DNA of 64,000 nucleotides from Puniceicoccaceae bacterium Marseille-Q1082 (lineage in GTDB: Bacteria > Verrucomicrobiota > Verrucomicrobiia > Opitutales > Intestinicryptomonadaceae): positions 795,010 to 859,009 of the forward strand of contig CAJGBI010000001.1 of NCBI GenBank assembly GCA_904424815.1, in the 5' to 3' direction. This document shows, in pieces, positions 10,029 through 17,825 of this stretch. The notes beneath the pieces were generated by a model, which made no database searches, was not told where the DNA came from, and was given only the letters and a program-made list of their open reading frames with translations. The position numbers and the translations under genes are program-made. Numbering within the stretch: position 1 is the first letter of the stretch; each line of letters opens with the position of its first letter.

Positions 10029-10044
10029 GCGACAATTTTGTCGC
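10029..10044. promoter_or_regulatory. Enhancer-like palindrome 1 (gltB/glnN UAS)
   Basis: Perfect palindromic arms GCGACAA and TTGTCGC around TT. The centre is about 105 bp from the gltB -24 GG and about 172 bp from the glnN one, normal distances for a sigma54 activator site. It differs from the classical NifA TGT-N10-ACA site. Confidence 0.7.
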
Positions 10045-10060
10045 AGCGGAAAATCCATTT

Positions 10061-10076
10061 GCGACAATTTTGTCGC
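10061..10076. promoter_or_regulatory. Enhancer-like palindrome 2 (gltB/glnN UAS)
   Basis: An identical 16-bp copy of palindrome 1 (GCGACAATTTTGTCGC), centred 32 bp away, about three helical turns, so two activator dimers would sit on the same DNA face. The centre is about 139 bp upstream of the glnN -24 GG. Confidence 0.7.
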
Positions 10077-10156
10077 GGATATTTTGGAGGCAAAACTATA
10101 AAAGTCTTGGAAAACGGGCAAAATTTGTCAGGATAAAATGTATATATAAATGGAAT

Positions 10157-10187
10157 AAAGCCGCATCAATACAAAATCTGCGGCTTT
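10157..10187. other. Hairpin between enhancer sites and glnN promoter
   Basis: A perfect 8-bp stem (AAAGCCGC with GCGGCTTT) and 15-nt loop, with TTTT following on the plus strand. It lies upstream of the glnN sigma54 promoter, so it cannot be in that transcript. It could end a short rightward transcript, insulate the promoter, or be a protein site. Confidence 0.35.
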
Positions 10188-10205
10188 TGCCGCGCTTTTC
10201 AAAAA

Positions 10206-10224
10206 CTGGCACGAAATGTGCTTA
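10206..10224 (+). promoter_or_regulatory. Sigma54 (-24/-12) promoter of glnN
   Basis: CTGGCACGAAATGTGCTTA matches TGGCACG-N4-TTGC with one mismatch, and GG and GC are exactly 10 nt apart. The start of transcription would be near 10233, which rules out the in-frame GTG at 10218 as start codon and favours ATG 10272. Confidence 0.85.
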
Positions 10225-10271
10225 CTTCAAAAGCGTTGCTTGACAAATTTAAAACAACTAAAAGGAACAAA

Positions 10272-12404
10272 ATGAATGCAAGAAAGAAAGCATTGACCTC
10301 CATTGCGGCCCGCGAACGCGGCTACAATGCGGAAATCAAGCCGTACCGCGTCGGCGACGAATACGGCATCGACGCCTTCGGGCTCAAGACGCTCGAAGAC
10401 TACGTATCCAAGCCGATATACAAAAAGCTTCTCGACACGATCCGCCAGGGGGTTCCGCTCGACCCCGCCGTCGCCGACGACGTCGCGCACGCGATGAAAA
10501 TCTGGGCGATGAACAGGGGCGCCACCCACTACACGCACTGGTTCCTGCCGCTGACCGGCTCAAGCGCCGAAAAGCACGACGCGTTCCTCGAGCCCGACAA
10601 AGACGGCGGCGCAATCACGAGGTTCTCCGGCAAAAACCTGATACTCGGCGAGCCCGACGCCTCGTCCTTCCCGTCCGGCGGCCTGCGTTCGACTTTCGAG
10701 GCGCGCGGCTACACGGCGTGGGACCCGACCTCGCCCGCCTTCATAAAGCGCATCGGCGGCGTCGCGACCCTCTGCATACCCACGATGTTCTGCTCTTACA
10801 CGGGGGAGGTGCTCGACAAAAAGACGCCGCTTCTGCGCTCCATACAGGTATTGAGCATGCAGGCAAAGCGCCTGATGAAGTGCTTCGGGGTGAAAACCGA
10901 CGACAGGGTTTCCGTCACGCTCGGCGCGGAGCAGGAATACTTCCTCGTGGACAAGTCCCTTTATATACTGCGCCCCGACCTCATGCAGACCGGCCGCACG
11001 CTCTTCGGCGCGCCGCCCGTCAAGCACCAGCAGCTTGAAGACCACTACTTCGGCTCGATACAGCCGCGCATAATAAGCTTTATGGACGAGGTCGACAGGG
11101 AGCTGTGGAGAATCGGAATACCCGCAAAAACCCGCCACAACGAAGTCGCCCCCGCGCAGTTTGAAATCGCCCCCGTGTTCGAGGAGCTCAACCTCGCCAT
11201 AGACCACAACATGATGATCATGGAAATCCTGCGCAACACGGCGGAAAAGCACGGCTTCGAATGCCTCCTGCACGAAAAGCCGTTCGCGGGCGTCAACGGC
11301 TCGGGCAAGCACAACAACTGGTCGATTTCGGTAGGCGACCGCAACCTTCTCAACCCCGGCACAAACCCGCACGAAAACGCCATATTCATGACGACCCTCT
11401 GCGCGGTGATCAAAGCCGTTGACGAGCACGCCGACCTCCTGCGCTCCGCAACCGCCGGAACCGGAAACGACCACCGCCTCGGCGCGAACGAAGCCCCGCC
11501 GGCGATAATCTCCATATTCCTCGGCGAGCAGCTCTCCGACATCATCGACCAGATCGAGGCGGGCGAGCCCAAGAGCTCCAAGAACGGGAAGTTCATCAAA
11601 ATCGGCGTGGACACCCTGCCGCCGCTGCCATGCGACGTCACCGACAGGAACAGGACGAGCCCCTTCGCCTTCACCGGCAACAAGTTTGAATTCCGCGCGG
11701 CGGGCTCGTCGCAGTCTTGCGCCAACCCGAACATCATTCTCAATACGATAGTCGCCGAGGCTTTCGACGAAATCTCCACAAAGCTTGAAGCCCTCCCGAA
11801 GGCCGAATTCCAAAAGGGCCTGCAGAAGATTTTGCAGGATATCGTCAAAAAGCACAAGAGGGTCGTATTCAACGGCGACGGCTACAACGAGGCGTGGAAG
11901 AAGGAGGCCGCCAAGCGCGGGCTGCCCAACCTCCGCAACACCCCCGAAGCCCTCAAGCCGCTGACCAAGCCCGAAAATATCGCCCTCTTCGAGAAGTACG
12001 GCGTCCTCAACGCCTCCGAGCTCAAGAGCCGCTACGAAGTCTTCATGGAGGAATACACCAAGAAGATCCAAATAGAGGCGGCGCTCACGCTCAACATCTC
12101 GAAGACCATGATAATGCCCGCCGCCCTCGAATACCTCGGCAAGCTGTCCTCCGACATGGCGGCGGCGAAGGGTGCAGGCGTGAAGAGTTCGGCTTTGGCG
12201 GCGAAGTGCAAAACCATCGCGTCTCTCGCCGACGAGCTCGACGGGGCGAACTCCAAGCTAGAAGCCGTCCTCAAAAAGGAGGGTACGCAGCCGAGAATCG
12301 ACGCCATGAACGCCGTGAGGTCGGTTGCGGACAAGCTCGAGACGGAGGTCGCCGACGGCCTCTGGCCGATGCCCAAGTACTGCGAGCTCCTGTTCGTATA
12401 CTGA
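10272..12404 (+). CDS. glnN: Type III glutamine synthetase (GSIII)
   Basis: A 710-aa ATP-dependent glutamine synthetase of the long GSIII class known from Bacteroidetes, cyanobacteria and Verrucomicrobiota. Visible family blocks are TRFSGKNLILGEPDASSFPSGG near residue 120, LGAEQEYFLVD, RHNEVAPAQFEIAPVFEE (substrate region) and GVNGSGKHNNWS (ATP/glutamate region). The C-terminal helices are those expected of the class. ATG 10272 is preceded by AAAGGA, one of the better Shine-Dalgarno sites in this region, and is downstream of the predicted sigma54 start point. It works with GltBD as the GS-GOGAT pathway and probably shares their activator. A double hairpin terminator follows. Confidence 0.97.
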   Translation: MNARKKALTSIAARERGYNAEIKPYRVGDEYGIDAFGLKTLEDYVSKPIYKKLLDTIRQGVPLDPAVADDVAHAMKIWAMNRGATHYTHWFLPLTGSSAEKHDAFLEPDKDGGAITRFSGKNLILGEPDASSFPSGGLRSTFEARGYTAWDPTSPAFIKRIGGVATLCIPTMFCSYTGEVLDKKTPLLRSIQVLSMQAKRLMKCFGVKTDDRVSVTLGAEQEYFLVDKSLYILRPDLMQTGRTLFGAPPVKHQQLEDHYFGSIQPRIISFMDEVDRELWRIGIPAKTRHNEVAPAQFEIAPVFEELNLAIDHNMMIMEILRNTAEKHGFECLLHEKPFAGVNGSGKHNNWSISVGDRNLLNPGTNPHENAIFMTTLCAVIKAVDEHADLLRSATAGTGNDHRLGANEAPPAIISIFLGEQLSDIIDQIEAGEPKSSKNGKFIKIGVDTLPPLPCDVTDRNRTSPFAFTGNKFEFRAAGSSQSCANPNIILNTIVAEAFDEISTKLEALPKAEFQKGLQKILQDIVKKHKRVVFNGDGYNEAWKKEAAKRGLPNLRNTPEALKPLTKPENIALFEKYGVLNASELKSRYEVFMEEYTKKIQIEAALTLNISKTMIMPAALEYLGKLSSDMAAAKGAGVKSSALAAKCKTIASLADELDGANSKLEAVLKKEGTQPRIDAMNAVRSVADKLETEVADGLWPMPKYCELLFVY

Positions 12405-12428
12405 GCCGGAGAGTCTGCGGCGGAACGC

Positions 12429-12457
12429 GCCCGCCCGCAAAAAAGCGGGCGGGCTTT
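12429..12457 (+). terminator. First terminator hairpin after glnN
   Basis: A 10-bp GC stem (GCCCGCCCGC with GCGGGCGGGC) with an A6 loop, followed by TTT only. Confidence 0.65.
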
Positions 12458-12466
12458 GCCGCAATC

Positions 12467-12497
12467 AAAAAGCGCGCCCGCAGGCGCGCTTTTTTTT
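12467..12497 (+). terminator. Second, strong intrinsic terminator after glnN
   Basis: Stem AGCGCGCC / GGCGCGCT with CGCA loop and a run of eight T. It is preceded by an A-run, so it may also act on the other strand. Confidence 0.85.
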
Positions 12498-12570
12498 GCG
12501 CGAGAAAAATCCGGCGGGCGGATTGAAAATTAGCTTTGACCGCCCGACGCCGCTTCTTAAAATATTTTTT

Positions 12571-14901
12571 ATGAATTTACGCAATTTTTTATGCGTCCTC
12601 GCGCTGTGCGTTTTGTCGCTCCGCCCCTTCCCCGCAATGGGCGGCGCGGAAAATCCGATAGTTCCGATGGGCGCAATCGTCGGCAAGCCCGACGCGAAAA
12701 CGATCCGCTCCGCCCTAAAAGGCTTAAAGGAGGCCGGAATCACCCAATACATGATATATCCGCGCTCGGGATTCGGATTCGGGTACATGTCCGGCGAATG
12801 GCTCGACGCGTGCGAAAACATCTGCGCCATAGCCGAAGAGCTCGGCTTCACATCCGTATGGCTCTACGACGAATTCAACTGGCCGAGCGGCACGGCGAAC
12901 AAAACCGTGATGGCGGAAAACCCCAATTTCGCCTACCGCCACCTCGACGTCGCAAAGTCGCGCGGCGGAAAACTCGAGATCGTCATGCGCGAAAACCCAA
13001 ACATGTCCAACCTGCTCGATCCCGCCGCGGTAGAGTGTTTCATGCGCCTAACGCACGAAAAATACGCCCAAAAGCTCGCCCCGTACCTCGGAACCCTCGT
13101 AAAGGGCATATTTACCGACGAGCCGTCCGCGGGCTATTTCAGCCCAAAATCCGGCGCAGACCTTGTGAGAATCCCGTACTACGACGGCTTGGAGGAAGAC
13201 TACAAAAAGCTTGCGGGCTCCGACCTGCGCTCCGATATGCTCCTCGGCGCGCGGACGTCGAGCGCGCCCTACGAAGCCGCCGTGAACAGGCTCGTCGCCG
13301 ACAGGTTTTCAAAGGTTTTCGCAAAAAAGATTTCCGACTGGTGCGCGGAGCGCGGAATGGTTCTGACCGGTCACCTTATGGACGAATACTTTTCGTCGCG
13401 GGCGCTCCGGCAAAACGGGCATCCCCTGAAAGTCTTGCAAGAGTTCTCCCTGCCCGGAATAGACGACATCTTCACGCCCGACGATTTGAAGGGCGTCGAA
13501 TGGCTGACCTACGGCACGGGAATGTACGCAATCGAAAAGCGCGGCAACAAGGGCGGCGCCGCCGAGCTGTTTGCAATAGGCCCGACGGACATGCCCTATG
13601 AAAAGCTGCGCAGGCAGATATGGCTGGCGGCGTGCTTCGGGGCGGACCGCTACTTTATGCTCGCGCCGCTCGACGCGCGCGGCAACGCCATAAAGAAATT
13701 ATACTACACCGCCTTCACCCCCGCCCAGCCGTGGTTCGGATATATGAGGGAGCTCGGCGAAGACGCCAAACTCGCGGCGTCTTTTGCTACAAAGGAGCGG
13801 AAAAGGCCGCTCGTAGAAGTGCGGTATCCGTACAAGCCCGCAAATCTCACCGAACTGCTCAAAAACCTCTCCGCCGACCAGTATTCGTGGCGGCTTCTCG
13901 CGCCGGAAGACGCGCCTTCCTCCCCCGTAGTGCTGAACCTTGAGGGCGACCAGATCAGGGACGAAATCACGGGAAAGAGCTTCTGGGACTACCCGATGCT
14001 GAAAGAGCGGCTGCTCTCCAAATTCGGCAGAAGCCTGCGGATGGAGGACGCCGGAGGAAACCTGCTTAACGACGTTTTCGTCAGGGAATACGCCGACGGG
14101 TCGGCGGTGATATTGAGCTATTCCCAAAAGCCGAGAACGGTTTTCGCCGTCAGAAACGGCGCGCGCGTCCCCGTCGCTCTGCAATCGCGCGGCGTGGAAA
14201 TCCTGCCGGGCTGGAAAGTCGAAATCGACTCTCCCAACTTCGCCCGCGCGGAGTTTGAAAACGGCGAATTTGCCTTTGAAGTCTCGGAGGACATGGACGC
14301 GGAAATCCTTCTGGCGGAGATTCCGGAAAAAGCCGTCGCCGAGCTCGACGGCGCGGAGATTTCCGCGGACAAGCCGTGCGCCGCCCTCACCCCGGGCCTG
14401 CGCGAGCTCTACGGGCAAAAATCCGTCCGCCTCAAAAAGGGCCGCCATACCCTCAAAATAAAAAACCCCTCATCGGACAACCCCTACCTTCCCGCCGCCA
14501 TAATCGCCGGAAATTTCTCGCAGAGCGGCCCAAAGCTCTCCCCTTACAAAGACGACGGCGCGGGGCTCATCGGATACGCGGGCGGCATAACGCAGACAGC
14601 GGAAATGAAAATCCCCGAATGGGCGGTTTTGCTGAAAGCCGACACGGGCGGGCTGCCCGCGGAGCTCTTTATCGGCGGCAAATCCATGGGCAGGCGCGCG
14701 TGGCCGCCGTTTGCATGGAGAATACCGCAGGAGCTCGCCGGAAAGCGCGCAGAAATAAAAATCCGCCGCGAGACCTCAAACGCCAGGATTTTCGGGACAA
14801 AGGCGTTTGAAGTTTCCGGCGCGCACGATTGGCTGAAAGAGCGCCGGCCCCTCGGGAACTCGAAACCGATAACGCCCGCCGCCGAATGCGTCTTTGAATA
14901 A
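12571..14901 (+). CDS. Exported glycoside hydrolase-like protein (GH106-like)
   Basis: A 776-aa protein with a signal peptide (NLRNFLCVLALCVLSLRPFPAMG). The catalytic-barrel part resembles the large rhamnosidase-type family GH106 and relatives: YMSGEWLDACENICAIAEELGF, LYDEFNWPSGTANKTV, and KGIFTDEPSAGYF, where the Glu is a candidate catalytic acid. The C-terminal third has beta-sandwich text, including a galactose-binding-like end (WAVLLKADTGGLPAELFIGGKSMGRRAWPPFAW). The frame is open further upstream, across the glnN terminators, but ATG 12571 gives the signal peptide and is clearly the start. The substrate is unknown; the neighbouring Asp-box protein suggests a glycan-degrading pair in the periplasm or outside the cell. 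Confidence 0.72.
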   Translation: MNLRNFLCVLALCVLSLRPFPAMGGAENPIVPMGAIVGKPDAKTIRSALKGLKEAGITQYMIYPRSGFGFGYMSGEWLDACENICAIAEELGFTSVWLYDEFNWPSGTANKTVMAENPNFAYRHLDVAKSRGGKLEIVMRENPNMSNLLDPAAVECFMRLTHEKYAQKLAPYLGTLVKGIFTDEPSAGYFSPKSGADLVRIPYYDGLEEDYKKLAGSDLRSDMLLGARTSSAPYEAAVNRLVADRFSKVFAKKISDWCAERGMVLTGHLMDEYFSSRALRQNGHPLKVLQEFSLPGIDDIFTPDDLKGVEWLTYGTGMYAIEKRGNKGGAAELFAIGPTDMPYEKLRRQIWLAACFGADRYFMLAPLDARGNAIKKLYYTAFTPAQPWFGYMRELGEDAKLAASFATKERKRPLVEVRYPYKPANLTELLKNLSADQYSWRLLAPEDAPSSPVVLNLEGDQIRDEITGKSFWDYPMLKERLLSKFGRSLRMEDAGGNLLNDVFVREYADGSAVILSYSQKPRTVFAVRNGARVPVALQSRGVEILPGWKVEIDSPNFARAEFENGEFAFEVSEDMDAEILLAEIPEKAVAELDGAEISADKPCAALTPGLRELYGQKSVRLKKGRHTLKIKNPSSDNPYLPAAIIAGNFSQSGPKLSPYKDDGAGLIGYAGGITQTAEMKIPEWAVLLKADTGGLPAELFIGGKSMGRRAWPPFAWRIPQELAGKRAEIKIRRETSNARIFGTKAFEVSGAHDWLKERRPLGNSKPITPAAECVFE

Positions 14902-14985
14902 AATCTACCGATGCGCGTTTAAGATTGCGCAAAATCCGCATTTTTTGCTGAATATTTTTTAATCTTATGTGAACATTTACGAACT

Positions 14986-16566
14986 ATGAAAAAACCGCAT
15001 ATCCCAACCGGCTTCCGTTTTTTAATCTTCGCCGCGCTCTGCGCAGCGTTCGCCTGCGTTGAGGCGGCCGAAACAAAGGCCCCCGCGCCGATTCGCATAA
15101 GCGCCGACGATATGCGCGCAGTATCCGGAGCACCCGAAAAGCGGGAAGTGAAAATCAAATCCCGCCCCGTAGCCGCATGGGTATTTTCCGGAAAAGACGG
15201 CGGAGCGGTCTCGGCGGTTTCCGCAAAAATGCCCGGGGGATATCGGGGCGTGAAAATCGAAATCGCCGCGGCGTCGCTCGAAAAGCCGAAAGGCAAATAC
15301 GACGAGGACGTGTACAGGGCGGTTCTCTCCCAGACGGATCCCAAAACCAAAAAGGAAGTAAACAAATTAAAGTGCGTTCCCGCGCGCTCGAAAATTTCCG
15401 CATGGCCTTTCAGGGAGAAAACCGTCGAGCTCGAATCCTGCTACCCCGCCATTCCGGGTCTGCCCGTAAACGTCCGCATAGAGAGGCTCTCCGGCGACCC
15501 GTCCGACACTTTCGAGGCCCCGACCGCGCTGATTGAGGTCAAAATGACGCCTGTGGAAGACTTGCCCGCGCCGGCAAATGTCGAAACCGCGAAGGGGTAC
15601 AATTCGTGGCCGATGATGCAGGCGCTCGGCGGGAAGCTCGTGTGCGTTTACAGCCGCGGCTCGGCGCACACAATACACGAAGGCAAGCGGGGGGCGTATG
15701 CGCGCGTATCGGAAGACGGCGGCAAAACATGGTCGACTGAAACTCTGTTGTCGAACGACCCGGACTTTGGCGAAGTGCCGATAGGAAAGGGCCTCGACGA
15801 AAACGGCGACATGCTCGTATGGATAAGGTTCGTCGGCAAGGGAAGAGTCGAACACAAGCTCTTCCGAACGAAAGACGGCAGAAATTTCGAGTTCGTATGC
15901 TCGCCGAAGCTCTCGCCGACGCCCATGCAAATTACGGACGTATTCAAGGTGCCCACAGTCGGGCTCATGGCGATTTGGTTTACCGGAAATTACGGAGAAG
16001 ACGCGCTCAATTCGTGGGGAACGCTCGTCAGCAAAGACAACGGCAGGACGTGGACGCAAAAAACCGCGGAGTCGGGGCTGAACCATAAAAATTGGAACAC
16101 CGAGCAGTCGGCGGCATACATCGGGAACGGCAGAATCCTCGCCATAGCGCGGATAGAGCACAGCGCGGACTCCACGGAGAGAGCGCAATTCCAGCTGGAA
16201 TCGAGAGACTACGGCAAGACGTGGACGCGCGAGAGAACCAACATCGGCGACGTCTTCATCTCTACCCCGAGCATAGTGTACGACGAAAAGACGGGGTTAA
16301 TCAGCAACTACTACTACCAGCGCGCGCGCGGAATGCTCAAGCGCAGGGTGGCTGACGCTGACAGGATTTTCGGGCATCCGCTCGCGTGGCCGAATCCCGA
16401 AATAGTGGCCTTTGCGAGCGCGGTCGGCTACGACGCAGGAAATGTGAACGCCACGGTCGTCGGCGACACCCACTACTTGGCGTACTACTCGGGCGACAGC
16501 AAAAATGCGGCGATAGTAGTGTCCTCAGCGAAAGCCCCCAGGAAAGCCCCTGCGGGGAAAAAATAG
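14986..16566 (+). CDS. Exported sialidase-like Asp-box (BNR repeat) protein
   Basis: A 526-aa protein with a signal peptide ending near EAAETKAPA. After an N-terminal beta domain of about 180 residues, the six-bladed propeller carries clear Asp boxes: SEDGGKTW, SKDNGRTW and SRDYGKTW. The sialidase superfamily includes exo-sialidases and other glycan hydrolases or lyases. No certain FRIP-type arginine motif is seen, so substrate specificity is open. It lies 84 bp downstream of the GH106-like gene in the same direction and may be co-transcribed. Confidence 0.78.
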   Translation: MKKPHIPTGFRFLIFAALCAAFACVEAAETKAPAPIRISADDMRAVSGAPEKREVKIKSRPVAAWVFSGKDGGAVSAVSAKMPGGYRGVKIEIAAASLEKPKGKYDEDVYRAVLSQTDPKTKKEVNKLKCVPARSKISAWPFREKTVELESCYPAIPGLPVNVRIERLSGDPSDTFEAPTALIEVKMTPVEDLPAPANVETAKGYNSWPMMQALGGKLVCVYSRGSAHTIHEGKRGAYARVSEDGGKTWSTETLLSNDPDFGEVPIGKGLDENGDMLVWIRFVGKGRVEHKLFRTKDGRNFEFVCSPKLSPTPMQITDVFKVPTVGLMAIWFTGNYGEDALNSWGTLVSKDNGRTWTQKTAESGLNHKNWNTEQSAAYIGNGRILAIARIEHSADSTERAQFQLESRDYGKTWTRERTNIGDVFISTPSIVYDEKTGLISNYYYQRARGMLKRRVADADRIFGHPLAWPNPEIVAFASAVGYDAGNVNATVVGDTHYLAYYSGDSKNAAIVVSSAKAPRKAPAGKK

Positions 16567-16789
16567 GATTTGCAAAATGCGGGAACTTCGCCCGCGCGCG
16601 CGGGAAAAACCGTTTCGGCTAAGGCGCGGAGATTTTCGCCGCGCCCGCTAAACCTTTTGCGGCGCGGCGGCAAAATACGCGCGGAAGCAAAAATTTTTCG
16701 CGCGAGGAGGGAACCGCAAAATATCCGCCCCGCGCGCGTCCCATTCCGGAGAAAGCGCACGGCGGGCGAAAAACGGGAAAATCCTCCCG

Positions 16790-17650
16790 CTAAGCCTTGG
16801 GCTTGGAATTCGCGCCGCCCTTTTCGCCGCGCCCGCGCCCTCCGCGGCGGCGCCCGCCCCTGCGCCTCGGCTTCTTGGCGGGCTTCTTCTTAAAGAGCAG
16901 CCCAAGCAGCCCACCTTTCTTGTCCCCGCGCTTTTTTTCACGGGGGGAAATTTTCTCTGAAACTTTTTTAATCGCTTTGCGGACAAACTCGAGTATATTG
17001 AATTTTTCGGGCTCTGGCGGCGGCTCCGGCTCTATGGACGTGCGGGGATCCTTCAAAATCTCGCGAACTTCCAGAAAGAGCCTGCGGCTCATCCACGCGT
17101 CGGTAGCGGCGTAGTTTATCTGCTTTTTGGTGAGCGATTCGCTCGCCCAATTCGAGAGCTGTGCGGCCTTCGATATCCTCTCGCCGAATATCAGGGCGGC
17201 AAGGTTCTTCATGCCCGTGTTGATTATGCCGATTTTGGTCGTCGACGCCGAGACGTCCACGAACCCCGCGGGGCTGAACGCGCAGCGCGCGCGCAAGCTC
17301 TTTATATCACCCTGCACCGCAAGCCCCGCCTTTTTTATCGCCGGGTTTTCAAGCACCTTGAAGATGTCCGCAAGGCGCTCCGCGAGCGGGTCGAGCCTTA
17401 TGACCCAAACTTTCTCCGCGCCCGCGAGCTGCAATATGGAAACCGGTTGCGATTTTCCGCGGTTGAAGTTGGGGCGCGTCTCGGTGTCGAAGCCGAGCAC
17501 GCTCTCGCGGGAGATTTCCGCCAACGCACTGTCCAGCTGTGACTCGTCCTCGACGAGCTCTATTTCGCCCTCGTATTTCACAAGCGGAAGCGGCGCCACC
17601 ATATCGGCGGCGACCCTTCTGGGATAGACGCATTTTATTTCCGAATCCAT
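16790..17650 (-). CDS. RNase D-like 3'-5' exonuclease with basic tail
   Basis: A 286-aa DEDD-type exonuclease. Exo I is GFDTETRPNF (about residue 50), and the Exo III-type motif is INYAATDAWMSRRLF (about residue 178). The nuclease domain ends near 190, where RNase D proper would go on with HRDC domains. Here about 95 residues of low-complexity, very basic sequence follow (KKKPAKKPRRRGGRRRGGRGRG). That tail could bind RNA or ribosomes. Family members trim structured RNA 3' ends. The gene converges on the sialidase-like gene and is divergent from pfp. Confidence 0.85.
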   Translation of the reverse strand: MDSEIKCVYPRRVAADMVAPLPLVKYEGEIELVEDESQLDSALAEISRESVLGFDTETRPNFNRGKSQPVSILQLAGAEKVWVIRLDPLAERLADIFKVLENPAIKKAGLAVQGDIKSLRARCAFSPAGFVDVSASTTKIGIINTGMKNLAALIFGERISKAAQLSNWASESLTKKQINYAATDAWMSRRLFLEVREILKDPRTSIEPEPPPEPEKFNILEFVRKAIKKVSEKISPREKKRGDKKGGLLGLLFKKKPAKKPRRRGGRRRGGRGRGEKGGANSKPKA

Positions 17651-17825
17651 TTTCTTTAAATACCCAATGCAAACAAAATTCCGCCGAAAATGCGAATCTT
17701 TTTTACCCGCCTTCCAAAAGTTTGCGCGGGCCGCGCGAGCAACAAATTCCGAGAGAAAATGTTTGCCTAACGCGCGATTTTAGGCAATATGTGCGCTTAA
17801 AAATTTATCAAATAAAAACTATATT

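Noticed and set aside
10560-12071. A 503-aa minus-strand frame opposite glnN
   Set aside because: It lies wholly antisense to GSIII, has no motif, and results from GC-rich codon bias.
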